The notes beneath the pieces are model-generated. The model did not search any database and was not told where the DNA came from. It was given only the letters and a program-made list of their open reading frames with translations. Below, in pieces: positions 6,683-13,730 of a stretch of DNA of 13,862 nucleotides (position 1 is its first letter; each line of letters opens with the position of its first letter). The translations under genes and the position numbers were made by a program. The stretch spans positions 1 through 13,862 of the forward strand of contig JAZSEA010000091.1 of assembly GCA_045531455.1 (NCBI GenBank). The letters run 5' to 3'. Origin of the DNA: CAG-390 sp045531455. GTDB taxonomy: Bacteria > Bacillota > Clostridia > Oscillospirales > CAG-272.

Positions 6683-7171
6683 ATGTTTATTTATTCGTTC
6701 AGAGCAAGCACTCTGCGCTTTTTTGCACTTCTGATCCTTGCCGCGGGCGCGCTTGCGGCGTTGATCATCTTCGTTCCAGCCTACGAGGCAGAGGATTACA
6801 GCGACACGGCGGCGAAGATCAGCTACGACAAGATCGAGACGAACGAGGATCGCATCGCGTTCCTTGCACAGTTCGGATACAAGGTCTCGGGCGAGCCGAT
6901 CGAGAGTGTTGACTTGACCCTGCCCGACGATTTCGACCGCGTTTTTTCGGGCTACAACGAGCTCCAGAAGGCGCAAGGGCTCGATCTGACCAAGTATAAG
7001 GGCAAGACCGTCACGCGATATACCTATGAGGTCACGGGATACCCGGGTCACGAGGGCGAGAAGATCTACGCCAATCTCATCGTCCGCAAGAATCGCGTCA
7101 TCGCCGGCGACATCTGCTCCGCAGAGCCGAGCGGATTTATTCACGGGTTTGAGAGGAACGAAGACAAATAA
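6683..7171 (+). CDS. Membrane-anchored DUF4830-domain protein
   Basis: This 162-residue protein has an N-terminal membrane segment at about 11-32 after the basic MFIYSFRASTLR, so it is probably anchored with the rest outside the membrane. Residues about 55-155 match the DUF4830 pattern as I know it: NEDRIAFLAQFGYKVSGEPI, then a DFDRVFSGYNELQKAQGLDL stretch (83-102), KYKGKTVTRYTYEV (104-117), and GDICSAEPSGFIHGF (142-156). The function of the family is unknown to me. The gene starts 57 bases after rodA, shows no promoter of its own, and its GGAGG is buried in the stem described at 6624-6681, so it is probably expressed with rodA. The link with wall synthesis is suggested only by position. Domain assignment is from memory of the family. 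Confidence 0.82.
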   Translation: MFIYSFRASTLRFFALLILAAGALAALIIFVPAYEAEDYSDTAAKISYDKIETNEDRIAFLAQFGYKVSGEPIESVDLTLPDDFDRVFSGYNELQKAQGLDLTKYKGKTVTRYTYEVTGYPGHEGEKIYANLIVRKNRVIAGDICSAEPSGFIHGFERNEDK

Positions 7172-7177
7172 GGAAAA

Positions 7178-7485
7178 TGCAGAATGCAGAGTGCAGAATG
7201 CAGAGTGCAGAATGCAGAGTGAAGGAAGATTTTCTCGCGTTGCTCGAAAATCGGATGGTTTTATAATTTAATTCGCTGGTGATGATCCATTATTTGGTGG
7301 GATAATTCTATGCCAAAATAGAAAAAATCTCGGATATTAGCTTCAAATATCCGAGGTTTTTTATTTACTTGTTTCAATTTTGAACTGCATTAAGTTTCAT
7401 AAGCAACGCACAAAATTATTGATGTGAGATTTTCGCTTAAGCGAAAATCTACATTCACTCTGCACTCTGCATTCTGCACTCTGCA
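7178..7485. repeat. Inverted unit bounded by TGCAGAR heptad repeats
   Basis: The left end has six 7-nt units alternating TGCAGAA and TGCAGAG (7178-7219). The right end has four units of the inverse sequence, YTCTGCA (7458-7485). Inside each end is a related hairpin: GATTTTC/GAAAATC with an 11-nt loop at 7228-7252, and a perfect 24-nt palindrome at 7427-7450 whose left half is AGATTTTCGCTT. The middle carries the bidirectional terminator and otherwise nothing I recognise. The unit fills almost all of the 315-bp gap between the convergent DUF4830 and gerA genes, and its right end is one base from the gerA stop codon. It resembles a small non-autonomous element or a repeat that grew by slippage. 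Confidence 0.8.
7322..7362. terminator. Bidirectional intrinsic terminator between DUF4830 and gerA genes
   Basis: CTCGGATATT (7329-7338) pairs with AATATCCGAG (7346-7355) around a 7-nt loop. Six A bases precede and six T bases follow, so both strands read as a stem followed by a U run. It can end transcripts from both convergent genes. The stem core is shared with the terminator at 10599-10641. Confidence 0.85.
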
Positions 7486-7486
7486 T

Positions 7487-8917
7487 TTACCTTTGGTCTT
7501 TCTTCCTCACTCTGAACAAAACAGTAGCGAGAGCCTTAAGGTTGAACGGAATCAAGGGATAAAGGTATTTGCATTCGCCGTTGACGGTTTTGTTTGTGGC
7601 AAGGAGGATGATGACGAGCGCGACACCGACAAGGAAGCCCCAAAATCCGAATATTCCCGAGAGGATAAGGAGCATTATCCGCATAAACTTGAAGGCGTAG
7701 CCGAGCTCATAGGAGCGTTGTGAGAAGTTGGCGATGGCGACGAAGGCGGTGAGGATTATGACCTCGGGGATGAGCCAGCCGAGGTTTACTGCGAAGTCGC
7801 CGAGAATCAGTCCGCCGACGACCGAGAGCGAGTTCGAGAGCATATCGGGCGTGTTCATCGATGCCATCTTGAGCCCGTCGACGACGAATTCTACGATGAG
7901 CAGCTGTGCGATGATCGGAACGAGTCCCGTCTCCTTCGGCAGAGCAAAAGTGAGCCAGGACGGCACTGCTTCGGGATATTTCGTCATCAGATACCAGACG
8001 GGAACGAGGAAGAGGGTCAGCCAGAAGATGATATGCCGAACGGCACGGACGTATGAGCCCGTCAGCGGCGGGAAGTAAAAGTCGTTGGTCTCCTGCAGAA
8101 AATCAAAGATCGAGGTCGGCAGGATCATTGCCTGCGGCGAGGTGTCGATCAGAATGATGATGCTACCCTCGTATATCTGCGAGGCGGCAACGTCGGGGCG
8201 TTCCGTGATGCGGATCTTCGGGAAGGGGTTGTACCAGCGCGTTTTGATCAGCGATTCGGCAAGCGACTGATGCCCCATCGTCAGCGTTCCGACGTTCAGC
8301 GTGCGAAGCTTTTCACCGAGGCTCTTTACGTATTCCGCGTCTGCGCGGTCAGCCATATAGCAGAGGACTACGTCGGTCTTCGATTCCTTGCCGACCGAGA
8401 TATACTGCATCGTGAGGCTCGTGTCGCGTATGCGGCGTCGGATGAGTGCGGTGTTTGAGATCAGAGTTTCAACAAAACCGTCGCGCGGACCTCGCATAAC
8501 GCGGTCGTTCTGCGGCTCTGTGGTCTCACGCGCGGGATATGAACGCGAATCGACGAGGATCGCGTAGCTGCCAAAGCGACTGCCGAGCATCAGCGTTCCG
8601 CCCGACATTACCGCGGTCACCATTGCGTCGAGCGATTCGGTCACCTCGGTCTCGACGTATACGACGTAGGATCGCAAAAATTCGTAGACAGCCGCCTCGC
8701 CTGCACTCTTTTCGGGGCATATGCCGTCCTGACCCGAAAGCGAGAGCATCAGCTTCTGCATCACGGCGTCCTTGACAAATCCGTCAAGATAATAGAAGGT
8801 CAGCTCGTCCTCCCCTACGCGGACGCGCTTTTTCAGCATATCGAAGTTTTCGTCGACCCGAAGCAGACGGTCCATCTGCATTACGTTTTCGGAATAAGAA
8901 TTGGATAATTTCCGCAT
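7487..8917 (-). CDS. gerA: GerA-family spore germination protein (A subunit)
   Basis: The 476-residue protein belongs to the GerAA/GerKA/SpoVAF family, inner-membrane components of the nutrient germinant receptor of spores. The soluble N-terminal half runs to about 285 and includes EPQNDRVMRGPRDGFVETL (135-151 region), ALIRRRI (157-163) and PFPKIRITERPD (231-242), all family signatures. The C-terminal half has about five hydrophobic segments between 292 and 442, with EFVVDGLKMASMNTPDML (343-360) between them. I chose the ATG at 8917 because ACGGAG lies upstream and family homology starts there; an in-frame ATG at 9091 would add 58 unrelated residues and overlap the divergent gene. GerB- and GerC-type partners are absent nearby, so it is an orphan A subunit here. 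The genes may lie elsewhere, or it may be SpoVAF-like. Its stop codon touches the heptad-repeat unit. Confidence 0.93.
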   Translation of the reverse strand: MRKLSNSYSENVMQMDRLLRVDENFDMLKKRVRVGEDELTFYYLDGFVKDAVMQKLMLSLSGQDGICPEKSAGEAAVYEFLRSYVVYVETEVTESLDAMVTAVMSGGTLMLGSRFGSYAILVDSRSYPARETTEPQNDRVMRGPRDGFVETLISNTALIRRRIRDTSLTMQYISVGKESKTDVVLCYMADRADAEYVKSLGEKLRTLNVGTLTMGHQSLAESLIKTRWYNPFPKIRITERPDVAASQIYEGSIIILIDTSPQAMILPTSIFDFLQETNDFYFPPLTGSYVRAVRHIIFWLTLFLVPVWYLMTKYPEAVPSWLTFALPKETGLVPIIAQLLIVEFVVDGLKMASMNTPDMLSNSLSVVGGLILGDFAVNLGWLIPEVIILTAFVAIANFSQRSYELGYAFKFMRIMLLILSGIFGFWGFLVGVALVIILLATNKTVNGECKYLYPLIPFNLKALATVLFRVRKKDQR

Positions 8918-8946
8918 TTTTGTCTCCGTTTGTGGTATTTGATTAC

Positions 8947-8976
8947 TATTATTTCCTTTCCGAACGGGAATTATCC
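8947..8976 (-). promoter_or_regulatory. Possible sporulation (sigma-G/F-like) promoter of gerA
   Basis: On the minus strand GGATA (8976-8972) and AATAATA (8953-8947) are spaced by 18 bases. Compared with the Bacillus subtilis sigma-G pattern (gHATR, 18 bases, cATnHTA) there are two mismatches. The predicted start near 8940 leaves about 22 bases to the gerA ATG. I see no good sigma-A promoter in this gap on this strand. The match is short and could arise by chance. Confidence 0.35.
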
Positions 8977-8997
8977 GCAATATTATTTTTCCAACTA

Positions 8998-9026
8998 TTG
9001 ACTTTATTATGGAAATATAATATAAT
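8998..9026 (+). promoter_or_regulatory. Sigma-A promoter of the solute-binding lipoprotein gene
   Basis: TTGACT (8998-9003) and TATAAT (9021-9026) are separated by 17 bases. The predicted start is near 9033, giving a short leader of about 37 bases that contains the GAAGGA ribosome binding site. A second TATAAT at 9016 overlaps but has a 12-base spacer and is less likely. Confidence 0.8.
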
Positions 9027-9069
9027 AGAGGTAGCGTATTCCTAAATAATATGAAAGAAGGATATCGAA

Positions 9070-10590
9070 ATGAAGAAGAGAATAATTGCATTCCTTCTCG
9101 CTCTCGTTACTCTCGTGCTTTGCCTTGGCGCATGCGCGGAGTCCGTCGGCGAAGAAACCACGCCCGAAGTGACCAACGCTACCACGACGAACACAGATCC
9201 CGCAACCTCCCCCGTTGACACCACTCCCACAACCGACGAATGGGGCAGACCCTACGTTGAACCTCCCACACCCGAAGGCACTAAGCTCGATGACGGCACC
9301 GTGATCACTATGCTTCTTCGCTATTCGGAAACCTATAACCGTGAATTCCGCTCGAAAGAGGAAAACGGCGATATGCTCAACGATGAGATCTACAAGCGAA
9401 ATCTCCAGCTTGAAGAGGATCTCAACTTCACTTTTGAATTCATCGAGACCGCCAGCAGAGAAGAGGGCAACAACCTGACCATCGCGGAGTTTGAGTCGGG
9501 CGGATCATCGGGTATTGATATCGTCACAAACTACGCATATTATTCAACAGTTGCATCCCTCCGCGACTGCTATGCAAACCTTCACGACATAGAAACCCTG
9601 AAGCTTGAGAATCCTTGGTGGAAGCAGACCTATATCGACGCCGCAACCATTAAGGATCAGCTCTATTTCATTGTCGGCGACCTCAATCTGCAGGTCGTGG
9701 ACAGATCTATCGCTATCTATTATAACGCTACGCTTGCCGAAGAGTATCAGATGCCCAATCTCTACGACATCGTTCTTGATAATCAGTGGACGATCGACAA
9801 GCTCATCGAGTACACCAAGGACACCTGGGTAGATACCAATCAATCGGGCGAGATCGATATATCTGACAGGATAGGTATTATCGGTATCAACGGCTCGGAG
9901 GCTTTCGACGGTATGCTTCCCGCTTTCAATATCGATATTATCGGTAAAACCGCGGACGGCGGTCTCGAATTGATCTGGGACGTTGAGAAGGTTTCGAAAG
10001 CCATTGACCTTCAGATCCAGCTCTATAAGCAGAATAACGGCGCCTGCCTTATCAGCAGTGCCGCCGATCTTCGAAACAAATTCACAAGCGGAGACGCTCT
10101 CTTCTGGGTAACCGTCGTTTATCCCGATGCGGTGACCAACCAGGCACTCAGAGGTATGAATGATTCCTACGGACTTATTCCGCTTCCCAAGTTCGATGCC
10201 GAGCAGGAGAATTATCATACCGCAGTTCAGGACGCATACTCTATCATGTCGGTTATGTCAACGAGCAGACAGCTTCCCGCTGTCGGAACCGTGCTTGAAG
10301 AATGGAATTACCGTTCTTATATGGATATCCTTCCCGTATACTGCGAGGTCATTATGAAGACCAGATATCTTGCTAACGTCGAATCGGGTATGATATTTGA
10401 TATTATCAGAAACAGCGCGAAGTTCAATACCGCTATGATATACAGCAGCGAGCTTGAGAATATAGCAAATACGAACCGCGACGTTGCCAAGAGCGGCAAT
10501 AACACCTTTGCATCCACCTATAAGCAGAAGCAAAGAATGTATTCTAAGAGAATAGAAGCTCTGCTGAAATACTTTGATGGCAGAGAATAA
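9070..10590 (+). CDS. Extracellular solute-binding lipoprotein (ABC transporter family 1-like)
   Basis: The 506-residue protein has a lipoprotein signal: basic MKKR, a hydrophobic core to residue 20 and a lipobox LGAC with Cys22 as the lipidation site. A Thr/Pro-rich linker of about 40 residues (27-70) follows, as is common for cell-surface lipoproteins. The body has the look of a type 1 solute-binding protein, with GIDIVTNYAYY near 148, YYNATLAEEY near 217 and NPWWKQTYID at 181-190. Residues 255-266 (DTNQSGEIDISD) form an EF-hand-like calcium loop, a feature of many related binding proteins. It probably captures a sugar or oligosaccharide for import, but no permease or ATPase gene is adjacent, so the ligand is unknown. 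It has its own promoter and a strong terminator, so it is a single-gene unit. Assignment to the broad family is likely; anything finer is a guess. Confidence 0.82.
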   Translation: MKKRIIAFLLALVTLVLCLGACAESVGEETTPEVTNATTTNTDPATSPVDTTPTTDEWGRPYVEPPTPEGTKLDDGTVITMLLRYSETYNREFRSKEENGDMLNDEIYKRNLQLEEDLNFTFEFIETASREEGNNLTIAEFESGGSSGIDIVTNYAYYSTVASLRDCYANLHDIETLKLENPWWKQTYIDAATIKDQLYFIVGDLNLQVVDRSIAIYYNATLAEEYQMPNLYDIVLDNQWTIDKLIEYTKDTWVDTNQSGEIDISDRIGIIGINGSEAFDGMLPAFNIDIIGKTADGGLELIWDVEKVSKAIDLQIQLYKQNNGACLISSAADLRNKFTSGDALFWVTVVYPDAVTNQALRGMNDSYGLIPLPKFDAEQENYHTAVQDAYSIMSVMSTSRQLPAVGTVLEEWNYRSYMDILPVYCEVIMKTRYLANVESGMIFDIIRNSAKFNTAMIYSSELENIANTNRDVAKSGNNTFASTYKQKQRMYSKRIEALLKYFDGRE

Positions 10591-10598
10591 ATAAAAGA

Positions 10599-10641
10599 AT
10601 CTCGGATATTTTGAAGCAATTCAAAATATCCGAGATCTTTC
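10599..10641. terminator. Strong bidirectional intrinsic terminator
   Basis: A 15-bp perfect stem, CTCGGATATTTTGAA (10601-10615) with TTCAAAATATCCGAG (10620-10634), closes on a GCAA tetraloop; two more pairs extend it to 10599 and 10636. T-rich sequence follows on the plus strand and the A-rich sequence before it gives U-rich RNA on the minus strand. It ends the lipoprotein gene and probably also ftsK. Confidence 0.9.
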
Positions 10642-10709
10642 TTTATTAATTAATTATTCGTCAGCACAATAGATTGAAAGTACAAATAAAATTATCATTC
10701 GCATCTTTC

Positions 10710-10737
10710 TGTCCACTGTCCACTAACCGCTGTTCAC
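10710..10737. repeat. Short heptad repeat abutting the ftsK stop codon
   Basis: Four 7-nt units read TGTCCAC, TGTCCAC, TAACCGC, TGTTCAC on the plus strand. The run ends exactly where the ftsK stop codon begins. It has the same 7-nt period as the TGCAGAR repeats at the gerA stop codon but a different unit, and I see no inverted partner in the window. Confidence 0.6.
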
Positions 10738-13659
10738 TCACTCTTCCGCGTCATCCTGCGGGATGAGTCCGTAGATGCGCTTATCGTCGCGTGCGATGAG
10801 CTCTGCAAGCTGAGGAGCGGTGAGGAGCACCTGACGGGGCTTTGTTCCCTCGGGAGGAGTTACAAAGCCGAGCTTGGTCATACGGTCGATGATGCGTGCA
10901 CCGCGGCCGAATCCGACGTTGATCGTTCTCTGCAGGAAGGATGTCGCGATCGTGCCGCTTTCGACTGCAAGCTTGAGCGCGTCGAAGAAGAGCTCGTCGA
11001 AGCAATCGGATGATCCGCTTGCCGCGCCGCCGCCCGCGCCGCCCGTAGGCTTCTTTGCGCCGGGAGTGACGGTGACGATCTGCTCGGATTCCTTCTCGAT
11101 GCTCTTGAGGAATTCGTCGTCGTACTGCGCGCCGGCTGAATTTTCCTTGACAAAGTTGGTGACCGCAACGACCTCGTCGTCGGTTACGAAGGTGCCCTGC
11201 GCACGGATCGGGTTCTGTGCTCCGATCGGGCAGAAGAGCATATCGCCTCGGCCGAGGAGCTTCTCGGCGCCGACGGTGTCGATGATGGTACGAGAGTCGA
11301 TACCCGATGCTACCGCGAATGCGATACGCGAGGGGATGTTTGCCTTGATAAGACCCGTGATGACGTCAACAGAGGGACGCTGTGTACCGACGATCAGATG
11401 GATACCTGCGGCACGTGCCTTCTGCGCGAGACGGACGATCGAGGTCTCGATCTCGGAGGGGGCACTCATCATAAGGTCAGCAAGCTGGTCGATGATGATG
11501 ACGAGTCTGGGAAGCGGGATGAAATCAGGATCCTCCGCCTTCATCATACGGTTGTAGCCGTCGATGTCGCGCGCGAGATTATTCTCGAAGAGCTCGTAGC
11601 GGTGCTCCATCTCGCCGACAGCGGCGTTGAGCGTGCCCGCAGCCTTCTTGACGTTCGTTACGACGGGAACGCGGAGATGGGGGAGGTTGTTGTACATCGA
11701 CATCTCGACCTTCTTCGGGTCGATCATGATGAACTGAACCTCGTCGGGACGCGCCTTGTAGAGGAGCGACATAATGATGCTGTTGATGCAGACCGACTTA
11801 CCCGAGCCGGTAGTACCCGCGATCAGAAGGTGGGGCATCTTTCCGACGTCGATGAAGATAGGCTCGCCTGTAATATCCTTGCCGAGGCAGGCGAAGAGCT
11901 TGCTCTTGGCTTCCTTGAACTGATCCGATTCAAGCAGCTCGCGGATAGCAACAGTCGAGGAGGACTTGTTCGGTACCTCGACACCGACCGCACTCTTGCC
12001 GGGGATGGGAGCCTCGATTCGGATCTTTGCCTGGAGTGCCATAGCGATATCGGTCTGAAGATTCTTGATCGAATTCGCCTTGACACCGGGGGCGGGGTAG
12101 AGCTCGTAGCGGGTCAGTGTAGGACCGCGCGAGTACTCTATCTTTGCAAGCTTGACGTTGAAGGATTCAAGCTTTTCGATAAGCGTTTCGGCGTTTGCGC
12201 GGAGCTCAGCGTTGATAGCGTCGCGTCCGGGCGAGGTCGATTCGCGGAGGAGGGACAGAGGGGGGAAGATATATGCGGCAAGCTGTTCGTAAGCTTGCTT
12301 TTTCTTTGCGTTTTCGGGAAGAAGGATGCCGTCGTCCTCGGGCTCGGCGGGAGCGGGCTCCTCGGCGGGAGGAGTTGCCACGGGTGCTTCGGTTATCTCG
12401 AGAACAGCGGGTTCTGCGGGAGCTTTCTGCGTTCCGTAGAAGATGTCGTCGACCATACTTCCGAAGCTTTCTGGGTTTTCCGCCTCGCTTACGGGACGGA
12501 GAGAATCGATGACCTTCTTCTTTTCGGCAGGCTCCTTCTGCGCGTGCTTGGTCTCGATAGAGCCGAGAACCTCCATCGCGTCGGGATCGAATTTTTCGTC
12601 GCCCGCGGGCTTGATCTGAACTCCGCTGTATGCGGGAGTGTCATCCTCCTCGGGCTCGGGGATAGCTTCTGCTACATCCTCCTCGGGCTCTGCGGGAGCG
12701 GGCTTGCGACGTGATGCCGTTTTGCGAGGCTTGACCTCTACGATCTCTTCGACTTCTTCCTCGTCTTCATCCTCATCGACTTCGTCTTCCTTCATAGCCT
12801 TGCGCTCTGCGATCTTGTCCTTGATCTTAGAAACAAGGGAGGATACCATATCAATGAAGTGGCGGGGAGAGAGTCCGACGTAGAAGATTATTGCGAGTGC
12901 GAGGACCGCTATGATAACGATAACGGATCCGACGTAGCCGACAAGGCAACGGAGAAATCCGCCGAGGAAGCCGCCGAAGAAGCCGCCTCCGTGAAGCTCA
13001 ACGCCGAAGGTCCAGTTCGAGAGAACGTCCTCGCCGATGCCGAAGATGCTCTTGCCCCAATCGCCCCATTTGTATCCGTTCTTATAGAGAGCGGCGATCG
13101 CAAGCGAATGGATGAGGGAGGAGAGAAGGATCGGTATGGATGAACCGAAGATTATCTTGCGGCGGATGACACCGAGGTCAACGTATCGCCGCCAATAGAT
13201 TATCAGATTCAGGAGAACGAGGGGGATGAAGTATGCGGGCCATCCGAAAAATCCGAAGAAGAGATTTCGGAGAAGCAGACCGAGGTCTCCCATCGCGCCC
13301 TCGATCCTTGCAAGCAGGAAGCAGGCAACTATGAAGAGGGTAACGACTCCGAGGATGTAGGGCATCAGGCGGTGGATGACCTGCGTTGATGCGGGAGGAA
13401 GCTCCTCGGGCTCCTCGGGCTCGGGACGGCGCTTTTTCTTGGGCTTTTTCTCGTAGAGATCGTCGTAGTAGGCGTATTCGTCGCGCTCGTCGACCTCTTC
13501 CTCGACCTTCTTTTTCTTGCGAGGCTTCTTCTCGTAAAGATCGTCGTAATAAGCGTACTCGTCGCGCACGGGTGCCTTTTTTGATGTATTTTTCTTAGCT
13601 GTCGAAGCCGGCTTCTTGGTTGAGGATGAAGCGGTCGGCTTTTTAGTATTGTTTGCCAC
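10738..13659 (-). CDS. ftsK: FtsK/SpoIIIE-type DNA translocase with Walker B Gln
   Basis: The 973-residue protein is a membrane-anchored hexameric motor that moves chromosomal DNA at the septum. A Lys-rich start (1-31) is followed by a duplicated motif, RDEYAYYDDLYEKKP at 32-46 and 59-73. Four membrane segments lie at about 98-117, 134-155, 168-193 and 240-262. A long acidic, Pro/Ala-rich linker runs to about 450. The motor has RYELYPAPGVK (517-527), Walker A GTTGSGKS (615-622), the region LVIIIDQLADLMM (719-731) and GTQRPSVDVITGLIKANIPS (758-777). A winged-helix gamma domain (about 886-955) reads DNA polarity. Walker B ends Asp724-Gln725 where Asp-Glu is expected; the codon is CAG. The start is GTG at 13659 with AAAGGAG seven bases upstream. 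It could serve division, sporulation or both; I cannot tell FtsK from SpoIIIE. Confidence 0.95.
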   Translation of the reverse strand: MANNTKKPTASSSTKKPASTAKKNTSKKAPVRDEYAYYDDLYEKKPRKKKKVEEEVDERDEYAYYDDLYEKKPKKKRRPEPEEPEELPPASTQVIHRLMPYILGVVTLFIVACFLLARIEGAMGDLGLLLRNLFFGFFGWPAYFIPLVLLNLIIYWRRYVDLGVIRRKIIFGSSIPILLSSLIHSLAIAALYKNGYKWGDWGKSIFGIGEDVLSNWTFGVELHGGGFFGGFLGGFLRCLVGYVGSVIVIIAVLALAIIFYVGLSPRHFIDMVSSLVSKIKDKIAERKAMKEDEVDEDEDEEEVEEIVEVKPRKTASRRKPAPAEPEEDVAEAIPEPEEDDTPAYSGVQIKPAGDEKFDPDAMEVLGSIETKHAQKEPAEKKKVIDSLRPVSEAENPESFGSMVDDIFYGTQKAPAEPAVLEITEAPVATPPAEEPAPAEPEDDGILLPENAKKKQAYEQLAAYIFPPLSLLRESTSPGRDAINAELRANAETLIEKLESFNVKLAKIEYSRGPTLTRYELYPAPGVKANSIKNLQTDIAMALQAKIRIEAPIPGKSAVGVEVPNKSSSTVAIRELLESDQFKEAKSKLFACLGKDITGEPIFIDVGKMPHLLIAGTTGSGKSVCINSIIMSLLYKARPDEVQFIMIDPKKVEMSMYNNLPHLRVPVVTNVKKAAGTLNAAVGEMEHRYELFENNLARDIDGYNRMMKAEDPDFIPLPRLVIIIDQLADLMMSAPSEIETSIVRLAQKARAAGIHLIVGTQRPSVDVITGLIKANIPSRIAFAVASGIDSRTIIDTVGAEKLLGRGDMLFCPIGAQNPIRAQGTFVTDDEVVAVTNFVKENSAGAQYDDEFLKSIEKESEQIVTVTPGAKKPTGGAGGGAASGSSDCFDELFFDALKLAVESGTIATSFLQRTINVGFGRGARIIDRMTKLGFVTPPEGTKPRQVLLTAPQLAELIARDDKRIYGLIPQDDAEE

Positions 13660-13730
13660 GTTTGTCTCCTTTCGTGTATGGGAGTTTTATTTTCGGAAAT
13701 AATAGAGTGGCAAGAATAATCCGAACTAGT

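Noticed and set aside
5411..7144. Minus-strand open frame of 577 codons across rodA and the DUF4830 gene
   Set aside because: Antisense to two genes with clear motifs; the translation is highly charged and featureless.
7178..7219. CRISPR array at the heptad repeats
   Set aside because: Units are 7 nt with no spacers and no cas genes nearby; this is a simple tandem repeat.
8918..9091. N-terminal extension of the GerA protein from an ATG at 9091
   Set aside because: It would overlap the divergent lipoprotein gene and both promoters, and the extra 58 residues do not resemble the family.
11398..12714. Plus-strand open frame of 438 codons inside ftsK
   Set aside because: Antisense shadow of the FtsK linker and motor; no recognisable domain or start signal.
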